Positions 45,247-57,019 of a stretch of 64,000 nucleotides of DNA are shown one piece after another. Source of the stretch: Eledone cirrhosa (taxonomy: Eukaryota > Mollusca > Cephalopoda > Octopoda > Eledonidae). Location of the stretch: the NCBI GenBank assembly GCA_964016885.1, contig OZ024746.1, forward strand, positions 99,786,433 through 99,850,432. The letters run 5' to 3'. Positions within the stretch are counted from its first letter, which is position 1. Every line of letters starts with the position of its first letter. Made by a program: the position numbers and the translations under genes. The notes under the pieces are model-generated. The model did not search any database. It was given only the letters and a program-made list of their open reading frames with translations, and was not told the DNA's origin.

Positions 45247-45462
45247 ATAAAAGGATTTATCTGCTCGGTAGAGTGCTGGACAACATGCTTGGTGGCATAG
45301 AGTTATAGCCCTTTACATTCTGACTTCAAATCCCACCAAGGTTAGCTTTGGCTGTCATCCATACGGGGTCAATAAAATAAAGTACCAGTAATACACTGGG
45401 GTTGATTTAATCAATTTTCCCTTTCCCCAAAAATTGTTGGCCTGGTGCCTAAATCAGAAAGC
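45247..45462 (+). mobile_element. octopus tRNA-derived SINE
   Basis: Flanked by 'attatacaggcta' (45234-45246) and 'attatgcaggcta' (45463-45475). Body diverged. Confidence 0.88.
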
Positions 45463-45612
45463 ATTATGCAGGCTAGGGATGGGTTAAATTGCTGAAGTGT
45501 GTAAACCATTCAAATAAGAAGACTGTCAACAAGATTATAACCAGTGATGTGCTATGGAAATATAACCTAGGATAAAAAAGATATGCATGGCAGTCTCTAT
45601 TTAATTGACTTT

Positions 45613-45799
45613 ATAATTGTTTCTACTTTTGGTACAAGGCCAGTAATTATCCCAGTGTATTACTGGTACTTTACTTTATTGACCCCATAAGGAAGAAAGG
45701 CAAAATTAACCTCAGTGGGATTTGAACTCAGACCATAAAGGGCCGTAATTCTGTGCTGCAAAACATGGCATCCGACCCTCTACCGATATTGCCACTCCG
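45613..45799 (-). mobile_element. octopus tRNA-derived SINE
   Basis: Short subfamily, minus orientation, about 85% like the others. Followed at 45815-45990 by a degraded CATC-tailed repeat with 'gaatgcccttcctaacacca'. Confidence 0.88.
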
Positions 45800-46010
45800 C
45801 AATAGTAACCATATTTCATCATCATCATCACCGTTTAGTGATGCTTGCATGGGTCAGACGGGTCGTCCATGTCTGGAAACAAGTGTGGTCAGAATTAACC
45901 ACACTGTGTCTTACTACAACAGGATTGTAAATTTGGCCAGGGATTTTACAGGTGAATGCCCTTCCTAACACCAACCACATTTACAAGATAATATAAATCA
46001 ACAAACAAAT

Positions 46011-46199
46011 AATTGTTTTTACTTTAGGCACAAGGCCAGCAATTTGAAGGGTAAATCGATTAAATCAACCCCAGTGCATTACTGGTACTTTATTTTATCG
46101 ACTCCCATAAGGATCAAAGGCAAAGCTAACCTCGGTGGGATTTGAACTCAGATTGTAAAGGGCCATAACTTTATGCTCCCAAGCATACTGCCAATCCAA
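46011..46199 (-). mobile_element. octopus tRNA-derived SINE next to CHS splice donor
   Basis: Minus-strand copy flanked by 'caaataa'. Its edge is about 46 bp from the end of the exon at 46246, on the intron side, in the same orientation as the gene. Confidence 0.88.
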
Positions 46200-46245
46200 C
46201 TACAAATAAATGATAATAAAAATAAATAGAGGAAAATGTTCTTAC

Positions 46246-46500
46246 CAATTATTGTTAAAATCATTATGACCAACTGATACAAGATGAATAGGAAGCTGAC
46301 ATTATCATTCTTTTGTATTGTTAATTTATAACTGCCTAACAGATCTAAGATATTAGCTATGGTTGAGGGCATCCAACGTCGACGTTGGTTGAAAAATTCA
46401 TTGAATGATTCTGGAGCAAATGTATAAGCATCAGAGGCTGCACTGTAACCAATCTTATAACCTTGTTGTAGAAGCAGTGTACATAACCAGCGATCTTCAC
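46246..46500 (-). CDS. CHS: chitin synthase exon (EDRW and QRRRW motifs)
   Basis: Acceptor TTATCTTCAG, donor G|GTAAGAA; 255 nt, phase 1 in and 1 out. It encodes GEDRWLCTLLLQQGYK, then APESFNEFFNQRRRWMPST and the first membrane-proximal segment. EDRW carries the catalytic acid and QRRRW binds the growing chain in processive chitin and cellulose synthases. All key residues are present. It joins the previous exon at DQ-G and the next at II-G. Confidence 0.95.
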
Positions 46501-46529
46501 CTGAAGATAAAAAAGGGTGTTTCAATATT

Positions 46530-47300
46530 TTAGGCAGCAATTAACATTAACTGATAACTATACCTTATGGAAATCAACAGAAGAAAGAAAGAAAAATTAA
46601 GGAAGACTAAATTGTAATATTTATAATTAAAAGAAATAATTTCAAAATATAAAAGGATTCTGCTTTCACCTGTAGGGATTAATTGTTGGTAGTGGATTGT
46701 GTTGTGGTGTTGATTCATTTGTTGTGTACTCATTTGTAGCTTGCTGTGTTGTGTAGTCACTGTTATGTGATACAGTGTGACCAGAGGTTGCATGTGTACA
46801 GGTAAGTAAGTGTTCAATAAGATGATGTTATGATAGTTCCTTGACCACACAGAAAATGAATATATATAAATGAACCACGATGGCACCAAACAGCTATGAT
46901 ATTAAGTTATTGAAAATAACTCACACCGAAGCTATACTAAAAATACACAGGAATTATGGACGTTATTGGTTTGTTTGTAAAAGTAGAGTTAAATTGTATT
47001 TACCAAGAAAACTTTGTGGACTTCACTGTCTTAAGAGAGACCAAGAGATAGAGTGAATGAGAGAGAGTAAGAATCGGTAGACACCAAGGGGTCTGCAGAA
47101 ATGTAAAATATATCAAGTCACTGTCTGTTATTGGCAATAGTAGTTGAAGTGATGACCTGAGTTGCTGTTGCTGGTCGAAGGAGTTGCGGTGACCGTGTCT
47201 GGACAGCGTGGAAATTCTGCGGCGACTGACAAAGTTTTGGGACCTCTTCATCTTTAGGCGGAAGTGATGTCACTAAGGTTTTGCACATGTATCCACTACA
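46530..47300. other. intron sequence, nothing recognised
   Basis: AT-rich; the open frames here have no family resemblance and no splice pattern. Confidence 0.4.
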
Positions 47301-47310
47301 CACCTAAGGT

Positions 47311-47599
47311 CAGGGTTGGATTTAGACTTGGGGTGCCTGGGCACTTCAGGTTTTGGAGGCCTCACATATTCAAAAAACATAGAATACATAGCAACCTCAA
47401 ACACCCCCAATTTTGTATATCAAAGTTAGCTTGGCACAAATAATTGGAATTGAAAAGTTACACATACAGGTAATAAATTCAAAATTTCTAACCATCCTAA
47501 AACTATAAAGCCCAGCTGAGGACAAAAATAAATTGCTACGGCCGTCACTTAAGGGGCCTGGGGGCAATTACCCCTTTGCTCCCCATTAAATCCGGCCCT
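47311..47599. mobile_element. hAT-like MITE with 8-bp target duplication
   Basis: 289 bp; ends CAGGGTTGGATTTA and TAAATCCGGCCCT are inverted matches; flanked by 'cctaaggt' (47303-47310) and 'cctaagat' (47600-47607). An 8-bp duplication and CAGGG ends fit the hAT superfamily. No coding capacity. Confidence 0.65.
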
Positions 47600-47925
47600 C
47601 CTAAGATATCAAACATCAACATGAGCCAATGAGGAAACTTCAACTCCTAGAAATTGCAGCAAAATTTTCTCAAATTTCACCTGACAATCTTAAATAAGGA
47701 AGGCCGCAGAGGCCAAAGTAGTTAATGATATATGAAAAAAGAGATAAAATAAGATAGATGACCTGAGACTAAGAAACAACTATCGTATCATACCAACAAA
47801 ACAAACTTCAGCTACTAGAGACAGCTAATACCCTTACCATGTTAACATTAAAGAAATATACTGGATAGTACAGTTCTATGTACACTATGTTTTACAAAGA
47901 TAAGAGTATGATGAAATGAGTGCAG
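47600..47925. other. intron sequence, nothing recognised
   Basis: Unique sequence leading into the minisatellite. Confidence 0.4.
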
Positions 47926-47929
47926 TTCA

Positions 47930-50900
47930 TCATAGTTCAATCATAGTGTACATAGTGCAGTTTATCATGGTTCAATCATAGTCTACATAGTGCAGTGTAT
48001 CATAGTTCAATCATAGTGTACATAGTGCAGTTTACCATAGTTCAATCATAGTGTACATAGTGCAGTTTATTATAGTTCAATCATAGTGAACATAGTGAAG
48101 TTTATCTTAGTTCAATCATAGTGTACATAGTGCAGTTTATCATAGTTCAATCATAATGTACATAGTGCAGTGTATCATAGTTCAATCATAGTGTACATAG
48201 TGCAGTGTATCATAGTTCAATCATAGTGTACATAGTGCAGTTTATCTTAGTTCAATCATAGTGTACATAGTGCAGTTTATCTTAGTTCAATCATAGTGTA
48301 CATAGTGCAGTTTATCATAGTTCAATCATAGTGTACATAGTGCAGTTTATCTTAGTTCAATCATAGTGTACATAGTGCAGTTTATCATAGTTCAATCATA
48401 GTGTACATAGTGCAGTTTATCTTAGTTCAATCATAGTGTACATAGTGCAGTTTATCTTAGTTCAATCATAGTGTACATAGTGCAGTTTATCATAGTTCAA
48501 TCATAGTGTACATAGTGCAGTTTATCTTAGTTCAATCATAGTGTACATAGTGCAGTTTATCATAGTTCAATCATAGTGTACATGGTGCAGATTATCTTAG
48601 TTCAATCATAGTGTACATAGTGCAGTTTATCTTAGTTCAATCATAGTGTACATAGTGCAGTTTATCATAGTTCAATCATAGTGTACATAGTGCAGATTAT
48701 CTTAGTTCAATCATAGTGTACATAGTGCAGTTTATCTTAGTTCAATCATAGTGTACATAGTGCAGTTTATCATAGTTCAATCATAGTGTACATAGTGAAG
48801 TTTATCTTAGTTCAATCATAGTGTACATAGTGCAGTTTATCTTAGTTCAATCATAGTGTACATAGTGCAGTGTATCATAGTTCAATCATAGTGTACATAG
48901 TGCAGTTTATCATAGTTCAATCATAGTGTACATAGTGCAGTTTATCTTAGTTCAATCATAGTGTACATAGTGCAGTTTATCATAGTTCAATCATAGTGTA
49001 CATAGTGCAGATTATCTTAGTTCAATCCTAGTGTACATAGTGCAGTTTATCTTCGTTCAATCATAGTGTACATAGTGCAGTTTATCATAGTTAAATCATA
49101 GTGTACATAGTGCAGTTTATCATAGTTCAATCATAGTGTACATAGTGCAGTGTATCATAGTTCAATCATAGTGTACATAGTGCAGTTTATCTTAGTTCAA
49201 TCATAGTGTACATAGTGCAGTTTATCATAGTTCAATCATAGTGTACATAGTGCAGTTTATCATAGTTCAATCATAGTGTACATAGTGCAGTGTATCATAG
49301 TTCAATCATAGTGTACATAGTGCAGTTTATCATAGTTCAATCATAGTGTACATAGTGCAGTTAATCATAGTTCAATCATAGTGTAAATAGTGCAGTTTAT
49401 CATAGTTCAATCATAGTGTAAATAGTGCAGTTTATCTTAGTTCAATCATAGTGTACATAGTGCAGTGTATCATAGTTCAATCATAGTGTACATAGTGCAG
49501 TGTATCATAGTTCAATCATAGTGTACATAGTGCAGTGTGTCATAGTTCAATCATAGTGTACATAGTGCAGTTTATCATAGTTCAATCACAGTTGACATAG
49601 TGCAGTGTATCATAGTTCAATCACAGTGTACATAGTGCAGTGTATCATAGTTCAATGATAGTGTACATACTGCAGTTTATCATAGTTCAATCACAGTTGA
49701 CATAGTGCAGTGTATCATAGTTCAATCATAGTGTACATAGTGCAGTGTATCATAGTTCAATCATAGTGTACATAGTGCAGTGTATCATAGTTCAATCATA
49801 GTGTACATAGTGCAGTGTATCATAGTTCAATCATAGTGTACATAGTGCAGTGTCTCATAGTTCAATCACAGTGTATATAGTGCAGTGTCTCATAGTTCAA
49901 TCACAGTTGACATAGTGCAGTGTATCATAGTTCAATCATAGTGTACATAGTGCAGTGTATCATAGTTCAATGATAGTTTACATAGTGTAGTGTCTCATAG
50001 TTCAATCACAGTCTACATAGTGCAGTGTATCATAGTTCAATCATAGTGTACATAGTGCAGTTTATCATAGTTCAATCATAGTGTACATAGTGCAGTGTAT
50101 CATAGTTCAATCATAGTGTACATAGTGCAGTTTATCATAGTTCAATCATAGTGTACATAGTGCAGTGTATCATAGTTCAATCATAGTGTACATAGTGCAG
50201 TGTATCATAGTTCAATGATAGTGTACATAGTGCAGTGTATCATAGTTCAATGATAGTGTACATAATGCAGTGTATCATAGTTCAATCATAGTGTACATAG
50301 TGCAGTGTATCATAGTTCAATGATAGTTTACATAGTGTAGTGTCTCATAGTTCAATCACAGTCTACATAGTGCAGTGTATCATAGTTCAATCATAGTGTA
50401 CATAGTGCAGTGTATCATAGTTCAATCATAGTGTACATAGTGCAGTGTATCATAGTTCAATGATAGTTTACATAGTGTAGTGTCTCATAGTTCAATCACA
50501 GTCTACATAGTGCAGTGTATCATAGTTCAATCATAGTGTACATAGTGCAGTTTATCATAGTTCAATCATAGTGTACATAGTGCAGTGTATCATAGTTCAA
50601 TCATAGTGTACATAGTGCAGTTTATCATAGTTCAATCATAGTGTACATAGTGCAGTGTATCATAGTTCAATCATAGTGTACACAGTGCAGCGTATCATAG
50701 TTCAATCATAGTGTACATAGTGCAGTGTCTCATAGTTCAATCACAGTCTACATAGTGCAGTGTATCATAGTTCAATCATAGTGTACATAGTGCAGTGTAT
50801 CATAGTTCAATCATAGTGTACATAGTGCAGTGTATCATAGTTCAATGATAGTTTACATAGTGTAGTGTCTCATAGTTCAATCACAGTCTACATAGTGCAG

Positions 50901-51130
50901 TGTATCATAGTTCAATCATAGTGTACATAGTGCAGTTTATCATAGTTCAATCATAGTGTACATAGTGCAGTGTATCATAGTTCAATCATAGTGTACATAG
51001 TGCAGTTTATCATAGTTCAATCATAGTGTACATAGTGCAGTGTATCATAGTTCAATCATAGTGTACACAGTGCAGCGTATCATAGTTCAATCATAGTGTA
51101 CATAGTGCAGTGTCTCATAGTTCAATCACA
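47930..51130. repeat. 35-bp minisatellite, about 91 copies, in CHS intron
   Basis: Unit 'tcatagttcaa' + 'tcatagtgta' + 'catagtgcag' + 'ttta/tgta'. The three parts are themselves related, so the unit arose from an 11-12-bp ancestor. The left half alternates 'cttag' and 'catag' variants in patterns of about five units; the right half has variants such as 'tgatagtttacatagtgtag' spaced at multiples of 35 (about 350, 140 and 385 bp), which shows higher-order duplication. Very low divergence between units. Confidence 0.97.
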
Positions 51131-51239
51131 TTAGTCACACTAACAACTGTTAAAGTCTTTACTTTTTTAATGTAAGGAAAAGCATAAGAAATTTATTTCA
51201 ATTTCTGCATACTTTGAATAGTGTCCGCGTCCGCCGCCA

Positions 51240-51440
51240 CCACCAGCACCTTCTTCTTCACTCACTTATTTGTGAGAGGGTCGTGAGGGCAGAGCCCTCA
51301 AACACTCCTTCCTGCAGGTCCTGTCAGAATCGTCTCCAACTGATCCAGCTGGATCCCCAAACGAGACGGCCAGGCTCATGGATGTTATTCAACCATTTAG
51401 CTCAGTGTCTGCCTCTGGGTCTCCTACCAGTTGGTTTGGA
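51240..51440 (-). mobile_element. LINE 3' end fragment
   Basis: Minus match to the 34437 family ('gagagggtcgtgagggcaga' and 'ctggatccccaaa'). Confidence 0.65.
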
Positions 51441-51730
51441 GCATAGGGTCGATAGTCAGCTTCTTGCAGCCCTGATGTCTCTACACAAATACCCAAGTAT
51501 TTGTGTTCAGATAAATGGTACTAAATCGAAACCATTGAATGTGGGAGTCGGACTTTGCCAAGGGTGCATACTGACACCTCCCCTATTCATTATTTTCATG
51601 AACAGGATTCACAAGCGCAGCCAGTCTGGAAGTGGTATCATGATTGGAGAATGTAAAATTAGTCAGCTGGAATTTGCAGATGTTACTTAACTCGACAGAA
51701 GGTGATCTTCAACTTGCACTTGATGGGGCA
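51440..51730 (+). pseudogene. LINE D-type reverse transcriptase fragment
   Basis: Encodes LLAALMSLHKY, then NGTKSKPLNVGVGLCQGCIL and PPLFIIFMNRIHKRSQSGSG, ending at FADVT* where FADD would be expected. Fragment only. Confidence 0.7.
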
Positions 51731-51778
51731 TCATCATCAATAATGAAAATATTAAGATAAATTATATATTGCAGAAAA

Positions 51779-51828
51779 TGCAAACTTCAATGGCGATGCC
51801 CCACTATGGGACATCACCATTGAAGTTT
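51779..51828. repeat. hairpin with 22-bp arms
   Basis: 'caaacttcaatggcgatgcc' pairs with its inverted copy, two mismatches, about 6-nt loop. Confidence 0.7.
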
Positions 51829-52299
51829 GTAGTATCTTCAAAAATAGTATTATCTTGTAGTATCTTGAAAAATAGATTTTTAAATTAATATTATCTTTCC
51901 CTTTTCCACATCTATTTGGCTGTTCTTAACTAAACAAAATTCTGAGAAAATAGCAAAGGAAATCTAAGATTGAAACATGACCTTTGCTTTCACTAAGCTG
52001 AGCTAAATTCCTTCAACAATTTCAAAGTTATTAGCAGCCTAGCGGTATTAGTGTTAATATACTGTTTTAACATCATAAACTGAAACCTGCAGGAACTACA
52101 AAAGATAGGCATGAAGATGAGATAACTACTGACACCTGAGAAAATGAGCTGATGTATATAGATTGTATATCTGAAGGAGTGATGTGGATGAGGGCTCCTA
52201 CAGCTGGAAGCTGTATACAAATCACCAACAATTGGATTGGATAGGATACCTACCTCCACTCTGCAACAAGGTGAACTTCTCAAGCCTGTATTCAAGCCT

Positions 52300-52800
52300 G
52301 TATTAAAAAACTACACTCAATAGCAAAAGAGGCAAGTAAATTTAGACAAAAACTGAACATGGAACAAGGCATACCCATATAAGATCAATACCAGAGTGCT
52401 GCACAGCTACCTAAGATTATGAAGATCTAAGCAAAGAAACTCTAAACAGAGGAAGTAAACCATGAATGGAAGGTGAAACGACTATATGGTAGATTCCCAG
52501 GAGGACTTTCTGACAATGATATCGATCAGCATGGCTCAGTAGCTTGGCTCAGAAGTGTTGGTTTGAAAGCAGAGACTGGGGGACTCTTAGTTGCTACACA
52601 AGACCAATCTCTAAACACTTGGGCCTATAGATACAGAATAGTGAAGGATGGGACTAGCCCTCTATGCAGAATATGCTACAAATATTAAGAAATGGTAGAT
52701 CATGTTATCACCGGGTATCCAGAGCTGACAAAAACTGACTATATTGAAAGACACAACCGCATTGCCAACTATGTGCACTGAATCTTTCACCATTATATTG
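52300..52800 (+). pseudogene. R2/R4-like LINE fragment with Cys-His motif
   Basis: Encodes KRLYGRFPGGLSD, WLRSVGLKAETGGLLVATQD, then SPLCRICYKY, a stop, and EMVDHVITGYPEL, NRIANYVH. It matches the family remnant at 18060-20330 in type (CxxC...H motif near the C-terminus). Confidence 0.65.
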
Positions 52801-53097
52801 TATCTTTAACATCAATATGTCTGAGATTACAGGAATAAACCATAATGATAATCTATATGATAATAAGAGTACTGTCCATCTGTCCATCCAACAGTCAAAC
52901 TCCCTTTATAGAGAGAGGGGGAGTGCCAAGCGAGAGATATGTACATAGATAGAGAGAGAAAAGGGAACACCGTGTGTTTTCAAGATGACAGAAAGAGGTA
53001 GATAGATAGAAAGTTATGGTGTTGCCCTCATCTATATAAAGAGAATGCCAAGCAAGAGATATGTACAGAGATAGAGAGAGAAAAGGAACATCATTGG

Positions 53098-53110
53098 TTT
53101 AGAGAGAGCA

Positions 53111-53145
<35 letters not shown>

Positions 53146-53149
53146 GAGA

Positions 53150-53197
<48 letters not shown>

Positions 53198-53200
53198 CAG
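53098..53200. repeat. (GA)n microsatellite
   Basis: About 100 bp of AG/GA with occasional GGG. Confidence 0.95.
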
Positions 53201-53246
53201 AAAGAGGGAAAAAATGTCACCATCATCTAGTAATCTTCTTGTGACG

Positions 53247-53640
53247 CTAAACTCCGCCAGTTGCAGACTTTGCATCGACATGTGATATCTCTCTCCACAA
53301 AGTTCGATCACCAGCAGCAGAGTTTAAAGAGCAAAGATCAAGACCAGTCCATAAGTTGACATTATCAAGCCATCGTTTGGGCTGCCGACCTCTGCTTCTC
53401 ATACCAGCCAAACTTCCTTCCAGGCATAACCTACTCACACCACGAGTTGATCTTTTTATATGGCCGTATAGTTTAAGTACTCTTGACTTGACAATTGATG
53501 TAATTGGTCTAAGTTTGGTAATGTTGAGCAGCTCACTGATACAGATACGGTCGCTGAGCCGCTTGCCATAAGTCTCATGTGATGTGGTTCTGGAATGTAG
53601 AGAGCTTCTGAAGTGACCTTGTCGTCCAGTTAACACAGTC
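53247..53640 (-). pseudogene. LINE polymerase C-terminal fragment
   Basis: Minus strand: YGKRLSDRICISELLN, VLKLYGHIKR, GRQPKRWLDNVNLWTGLDL, then AAGDRTLWREI. Typical tail of non-LTR polymerases; 5' truncated. Confidence 0.65.
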
Positions 53641-53649
53641 AAGACCATA

Positions 53650-53863
53650 ATAATAATGATTTCTAGTATAGGCACAAGCCCAGTAATTTGAAGGGGAGGG
53701 GAAAGTTGATTAAATCGACCCCAGTGCATTACTGGTACTTTATTTTATCGACCTCCTAAGGATGAAAGGCATAGTTAAATTCGGCGGGATTTGAACTCAG
53801 ACCGTAAAGGGCCGTAACTCTATACTGCAAAGCATGTTGTCCGACGCTCTATCGATACAGCCA
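53650..53863 (-). mobile_element. octopus tRNA-derived SINE next to CHS splice donor
   Basis: Long-subfamily copy, same orientation as the gene, ending about 47 bp from the exon at 53911. Confidence 0.9.
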
Positions 53864-53910
53864 TATACCATATATTTTCGAATTACATTTTATATATAAA
53901 CCATACAAAC

Positions 53911-54111
53911 CTTGGTCAAACTGTAAGTGATGGCGTGCTTCTGTGGGTATAATTGTGTATTTGCGTGCAACATTCATATTCATTAGCGCTGAACCCCTGA
54001 AAAGACTGAAACATCCGGGGCTGCATAAAACACAGCCTAATATATGTTCTGTTGCTTTTTGATACCAGTGACCTATGGCATACTCAAAAATTTGAAACCA
54101 TATCATAGGAC
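53911..54111 (-). CDS. CHS: chitin synthase exon (GCVLCSPGCFSLFRGSAL)
   Basis: Acceptor ATTTTGTAG, donor CAAG|GTTTGT; 201 nt, phase 1 in and 1 out. Encodes GPMIWFQIFEYAIGHW, then TEHILGCVLCSPGCFSLFR and HLQFDQ. The Cys-rich SPGCFSLFRGSAL stretch is highly conserved in chitin synthases and lies between the DxD and ED catalytic motifs. It is bordered closely by a SINE on one side and a LINE on the other. Confidence 0.95.
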
Positions 54112-54129
54112 CTACAAAATAGAATTATT

Positions 54130-54740
54130 CAAATGAATTGAGAGAGAGACTGAGCATAAGAGGAATCAAATGCTGTGTGCAGGAGAGGAGGTTGCGCTGG
54201 TATGGACATGTGATGCGTATGAAGATGACAGCTGCATAAAAAGGTGCAGAGCACTAGAAGTTGATGGAAACCGCGGAGTGGGGAGACCCAAGATGACCTG
54301 GGATGAGGTGATAAAAGCCGACCTTACCCAATTACACCTCTCAAAGACAATGACACACGACCGTGACTTCTGGCGTCACGCAGTAATACAGAGTACCCGA
54401 CCTCCCATGGGTACAAGCTGAAGCATATAGACAATATGCACCCCCCCCACCCACCCCACCGCAAGGTGGTCGTGGAGGTGCCACGGCAAAAAAGCACCCA
54501 GCCCACACTGTAAAGTGGACGTGTAGGCGCCACGAAAAAGCACCCAGCACTCACTGTAAATGAGGTTGGTGTTAGGAAGGGCATCCAGCTGTAGAAATCA
54601 AGCAAAATCAGTTCCTGTATGAGCAAGGCATGGTCAGCCGACCAGACACTGCCCACAACAGGACAACCCGTCTAACCCATGCTAGCGTGGAAGAACGGAC
54701 GTAAAACGGTGATGATGATGATGATGATGATGTATATTGT
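54130..54740 (+). mobile_element. LINE 3' end abutting CHS splice acceptor
   Basis: Encodes LRERLSIRGIK, RRLRWYGHVMRM, then EVDGNRGVGRPKMTWDEVIK and a short tail, then a 3' UTR with (GAT)n at 54710-54732. The polymerase-coding edge is about 24 bp from the exon acceptor at 54112. A related fragment is at 60180-60500 (-). Confidence 0.75.
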
Positions 54741-54794
54741 CCAACCCTTGCTAGCAGGGATAGCGGGTGGTAAAATGACAATAATAATAATAAT

Positions 54795-54857
54795 AATAAT
54801 TGTTTCTACTTTAGGCACAAGACCAGCAATTACCCAGTGCATTACTGGTACTTTTAA
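54795..54857 (-). mobile_element. SINE, 3' fragment
   Basis: Only 'attgtttctac' to 'gcattactggtactttt' is present. Confidence 0.8.
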
Positions 54858-54879
54858 TAATAATGGTTTCTTTATTGGC

Positions 54880-57010
54880 CACAAGGGCTGACACGAAGAA
54901 AAATATCAGAGATGGCACAGAACAGTACAGGACAGTACAGGACGATACAAAGTGGGTTTTGGTCATGTAAACAGGTTATAACAAAATTGGGCTAGAAATC
55001 ATAAGAATTCAAACAAAAATTACCCAAGAAGGGGGAAACCTCCGAGGGTCACTCGTGATGAAAACCACACAAAAGACCACGGCCACTCTGGCCACCAGGG
55101 CAAGAGCCCTCTCACTTTTCCTACTCCTCAGTCTACAGGCGTATACTCAGAGTGGCCCGTTCACTCAGACCAGACTTGCCACTTTCACCCACCTTTCAAC
55201 AAACTTACTAGAAGACAGCACTTCCTTCTCCACCCTGATTTTCCTCTTCAAGTGAAACTTGAAAAAGTTAATCAGGGATTGGCCAAAGAGGAAAGTGTCA
55301 ACCCTTTCAACCTTGTCCACCACACAATCTCTTTAGCCATGGCCACCAGGCAGATGAAAACTGCCTGCCCTTCCTCCTCTTTAAAGGAGGATGGCGGGGC
55401 TATCTGCACAATCGACTCAGTCGATCCGTCCTACATGCAACAGGAGCTGTTCGACATAGCTCCCCAAGTCAGCAATCCTCGGGCACTGAACAACTGCGTA
55501 CAGGACGGTTTCGTTGCCCTACGTGCATCTCGGACAGGCACGGCTGACAGCATCTCTGTGCCTGTAGAGCTTATCCCGAACCAGCAACGCTCCCCGGTAG
55601 CACTGCCAGGCCAGGGATTTCTGGAAGTTGTCCATAGGCTCCAGTCTGAAAGTTCTCTTGAAGAGAGCGAATAGCTGATCGTCTTCGACGCCTAGGGTCT
55701 CTCCGAGAAATTTGTCATTCTTTCCCTCCACTAGCCCTCTATAGAACGCCGAGGTGGATGTTCCATCGAAATGTGCCCAGCTGGTAGAGGGTGGTGAGCA
55801 CTTGGAGACATTCCAGCTTCCAAGCGCTATCCTTCAGTCTTTTCCTGATCCAGGACTGCAGCTCCGTCAAGGATATTGAACTGGGAAAAGCGCGTCTGGC
55901 AAACGGTGACCACAACTGTTCACTGTCAAGGAAGCACTAGAGATGTTGCAGCCTCAGCGCATGTTTGCGCATCATCAGCCACGGCATACCTAGTCCTCCA
56001 CGCAATGGGTGTTGACAGAAAATGGATCTTCTGACCTGAGAAGCTGGGTAACCCTGATCCTCACCAGCCTCTGACTACAATAGCTTGGGACGAGTGTGAA
56101 CTTGTCACTTTTTAATGGGGCAATGGAGTGCTCTCTGGCTTCATGTTGGGTTCCAAAGAACACGTTCACGGTTCCATATTTTTGCCCACGTCTGATGTGG
56201 GTTTTTTGAGCCCACACATGTCCCAAAGTTTTTTGTATCTGGGACTTGGATGCCCGTTCCTCTCGGCGCATTTTAATATTTATCGTCCGATATGACACAG
56301 TGCATAGGCGCCAAAAGCTCCATGGTATTAGATGGTGTGTGTGTGAGGGGGGAGGTGAGGCTGACCCTGTAACCATATTTTTTTACCATTCGCTTGGCTT
56401 CATTCAATTCTTCCTGGCTTACTTCAACCGTTTCATTTTTGTTGGCCGCTTTAGCAAACGATACATTTGGATTTGCGGTGGTGTTGATGTTGTTGTTGTT
56501 ATTCTTATTGTTGCTGTTGTTGTTGTTGTTGTTATTATTATTTTTAGTTTCAGTTGTGGTGGGCGTAGTGGTGGAGTCAGTGGCGGTCGGCATGGAAGAG
56601 TCGATTTTCGGAGAATCCATTTCGATATCACATGAAAATAATTTATTTTTAGTTTCAGTTGTTGCTGTGGTGGTGGTAGTGGTATCAGTGGTGTTGGTTC
56701 TTCTTTTTGACATTGTGGTGGTGGGGATGGTGGCTTTAACACCTGTAGACATTGGTAATGGCAGGAAATCCATGTCTGTATGTGACAAATCTAATTAATT
56801 GCCATTGCTATTACTTATATTTTCAGTGTTGGGTTTTTCTTTTCTGTCTGTATTTTGGTTGTCGCTGTTATTGTTGTAGTTGGTGTGGTAATTTTTTTTA
56901 ATTAGTGTTCTCAGTGTTGTTGTCTTTATTCATGTTGTTTGTGGTGGTGTTTGTTGTATCAATTTTTGTAACCCTCCTTTCAACTTTTACGCCGTTGTCA
57001 CATGACAGCA
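54880..57010 (-). mobile_element. internally deleted TX1-like LINE
   Basis: Minus strand: an ORF1 segment with Asn/Thr runs from about 57000 to 55990 (MSKRRTNTTD, SFAKAANKNETVEVSQEEL), followed almost directly by the extreme C-terminus of an ORF2 (FVEGKND-like EGKNDKFLGETLGVED, FRLEPMDN, KSLAWQCYRGALLV, CPRCT, AVVQCPRI, VFICLVAMAKEIVWWTRLKG) to 54900. Endonuclease and reverse transcriptase cores are absent. Frameshifts in both parts. Confidence 0.65.
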
Positions 57011-57019
57011 GACATATTG

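Noticed and set aside
46530..46889. Minus frame of 119 codons upstream of the CHS exon
   Set aside because: Continues through the acceptor into the intron; no family similarity, and the splice site explains the exon boundary.
47870..51130. CRISPR-like array
   Set aside because: Units are contiguous 35-mers without unique spacers; it is a minisatellite in a eukaryotic intron.
55252..55674. 140-codon plus-strand frame
   Set aside because: Shadow of the TX1-like ORF2 C-terminus on the minus strand.
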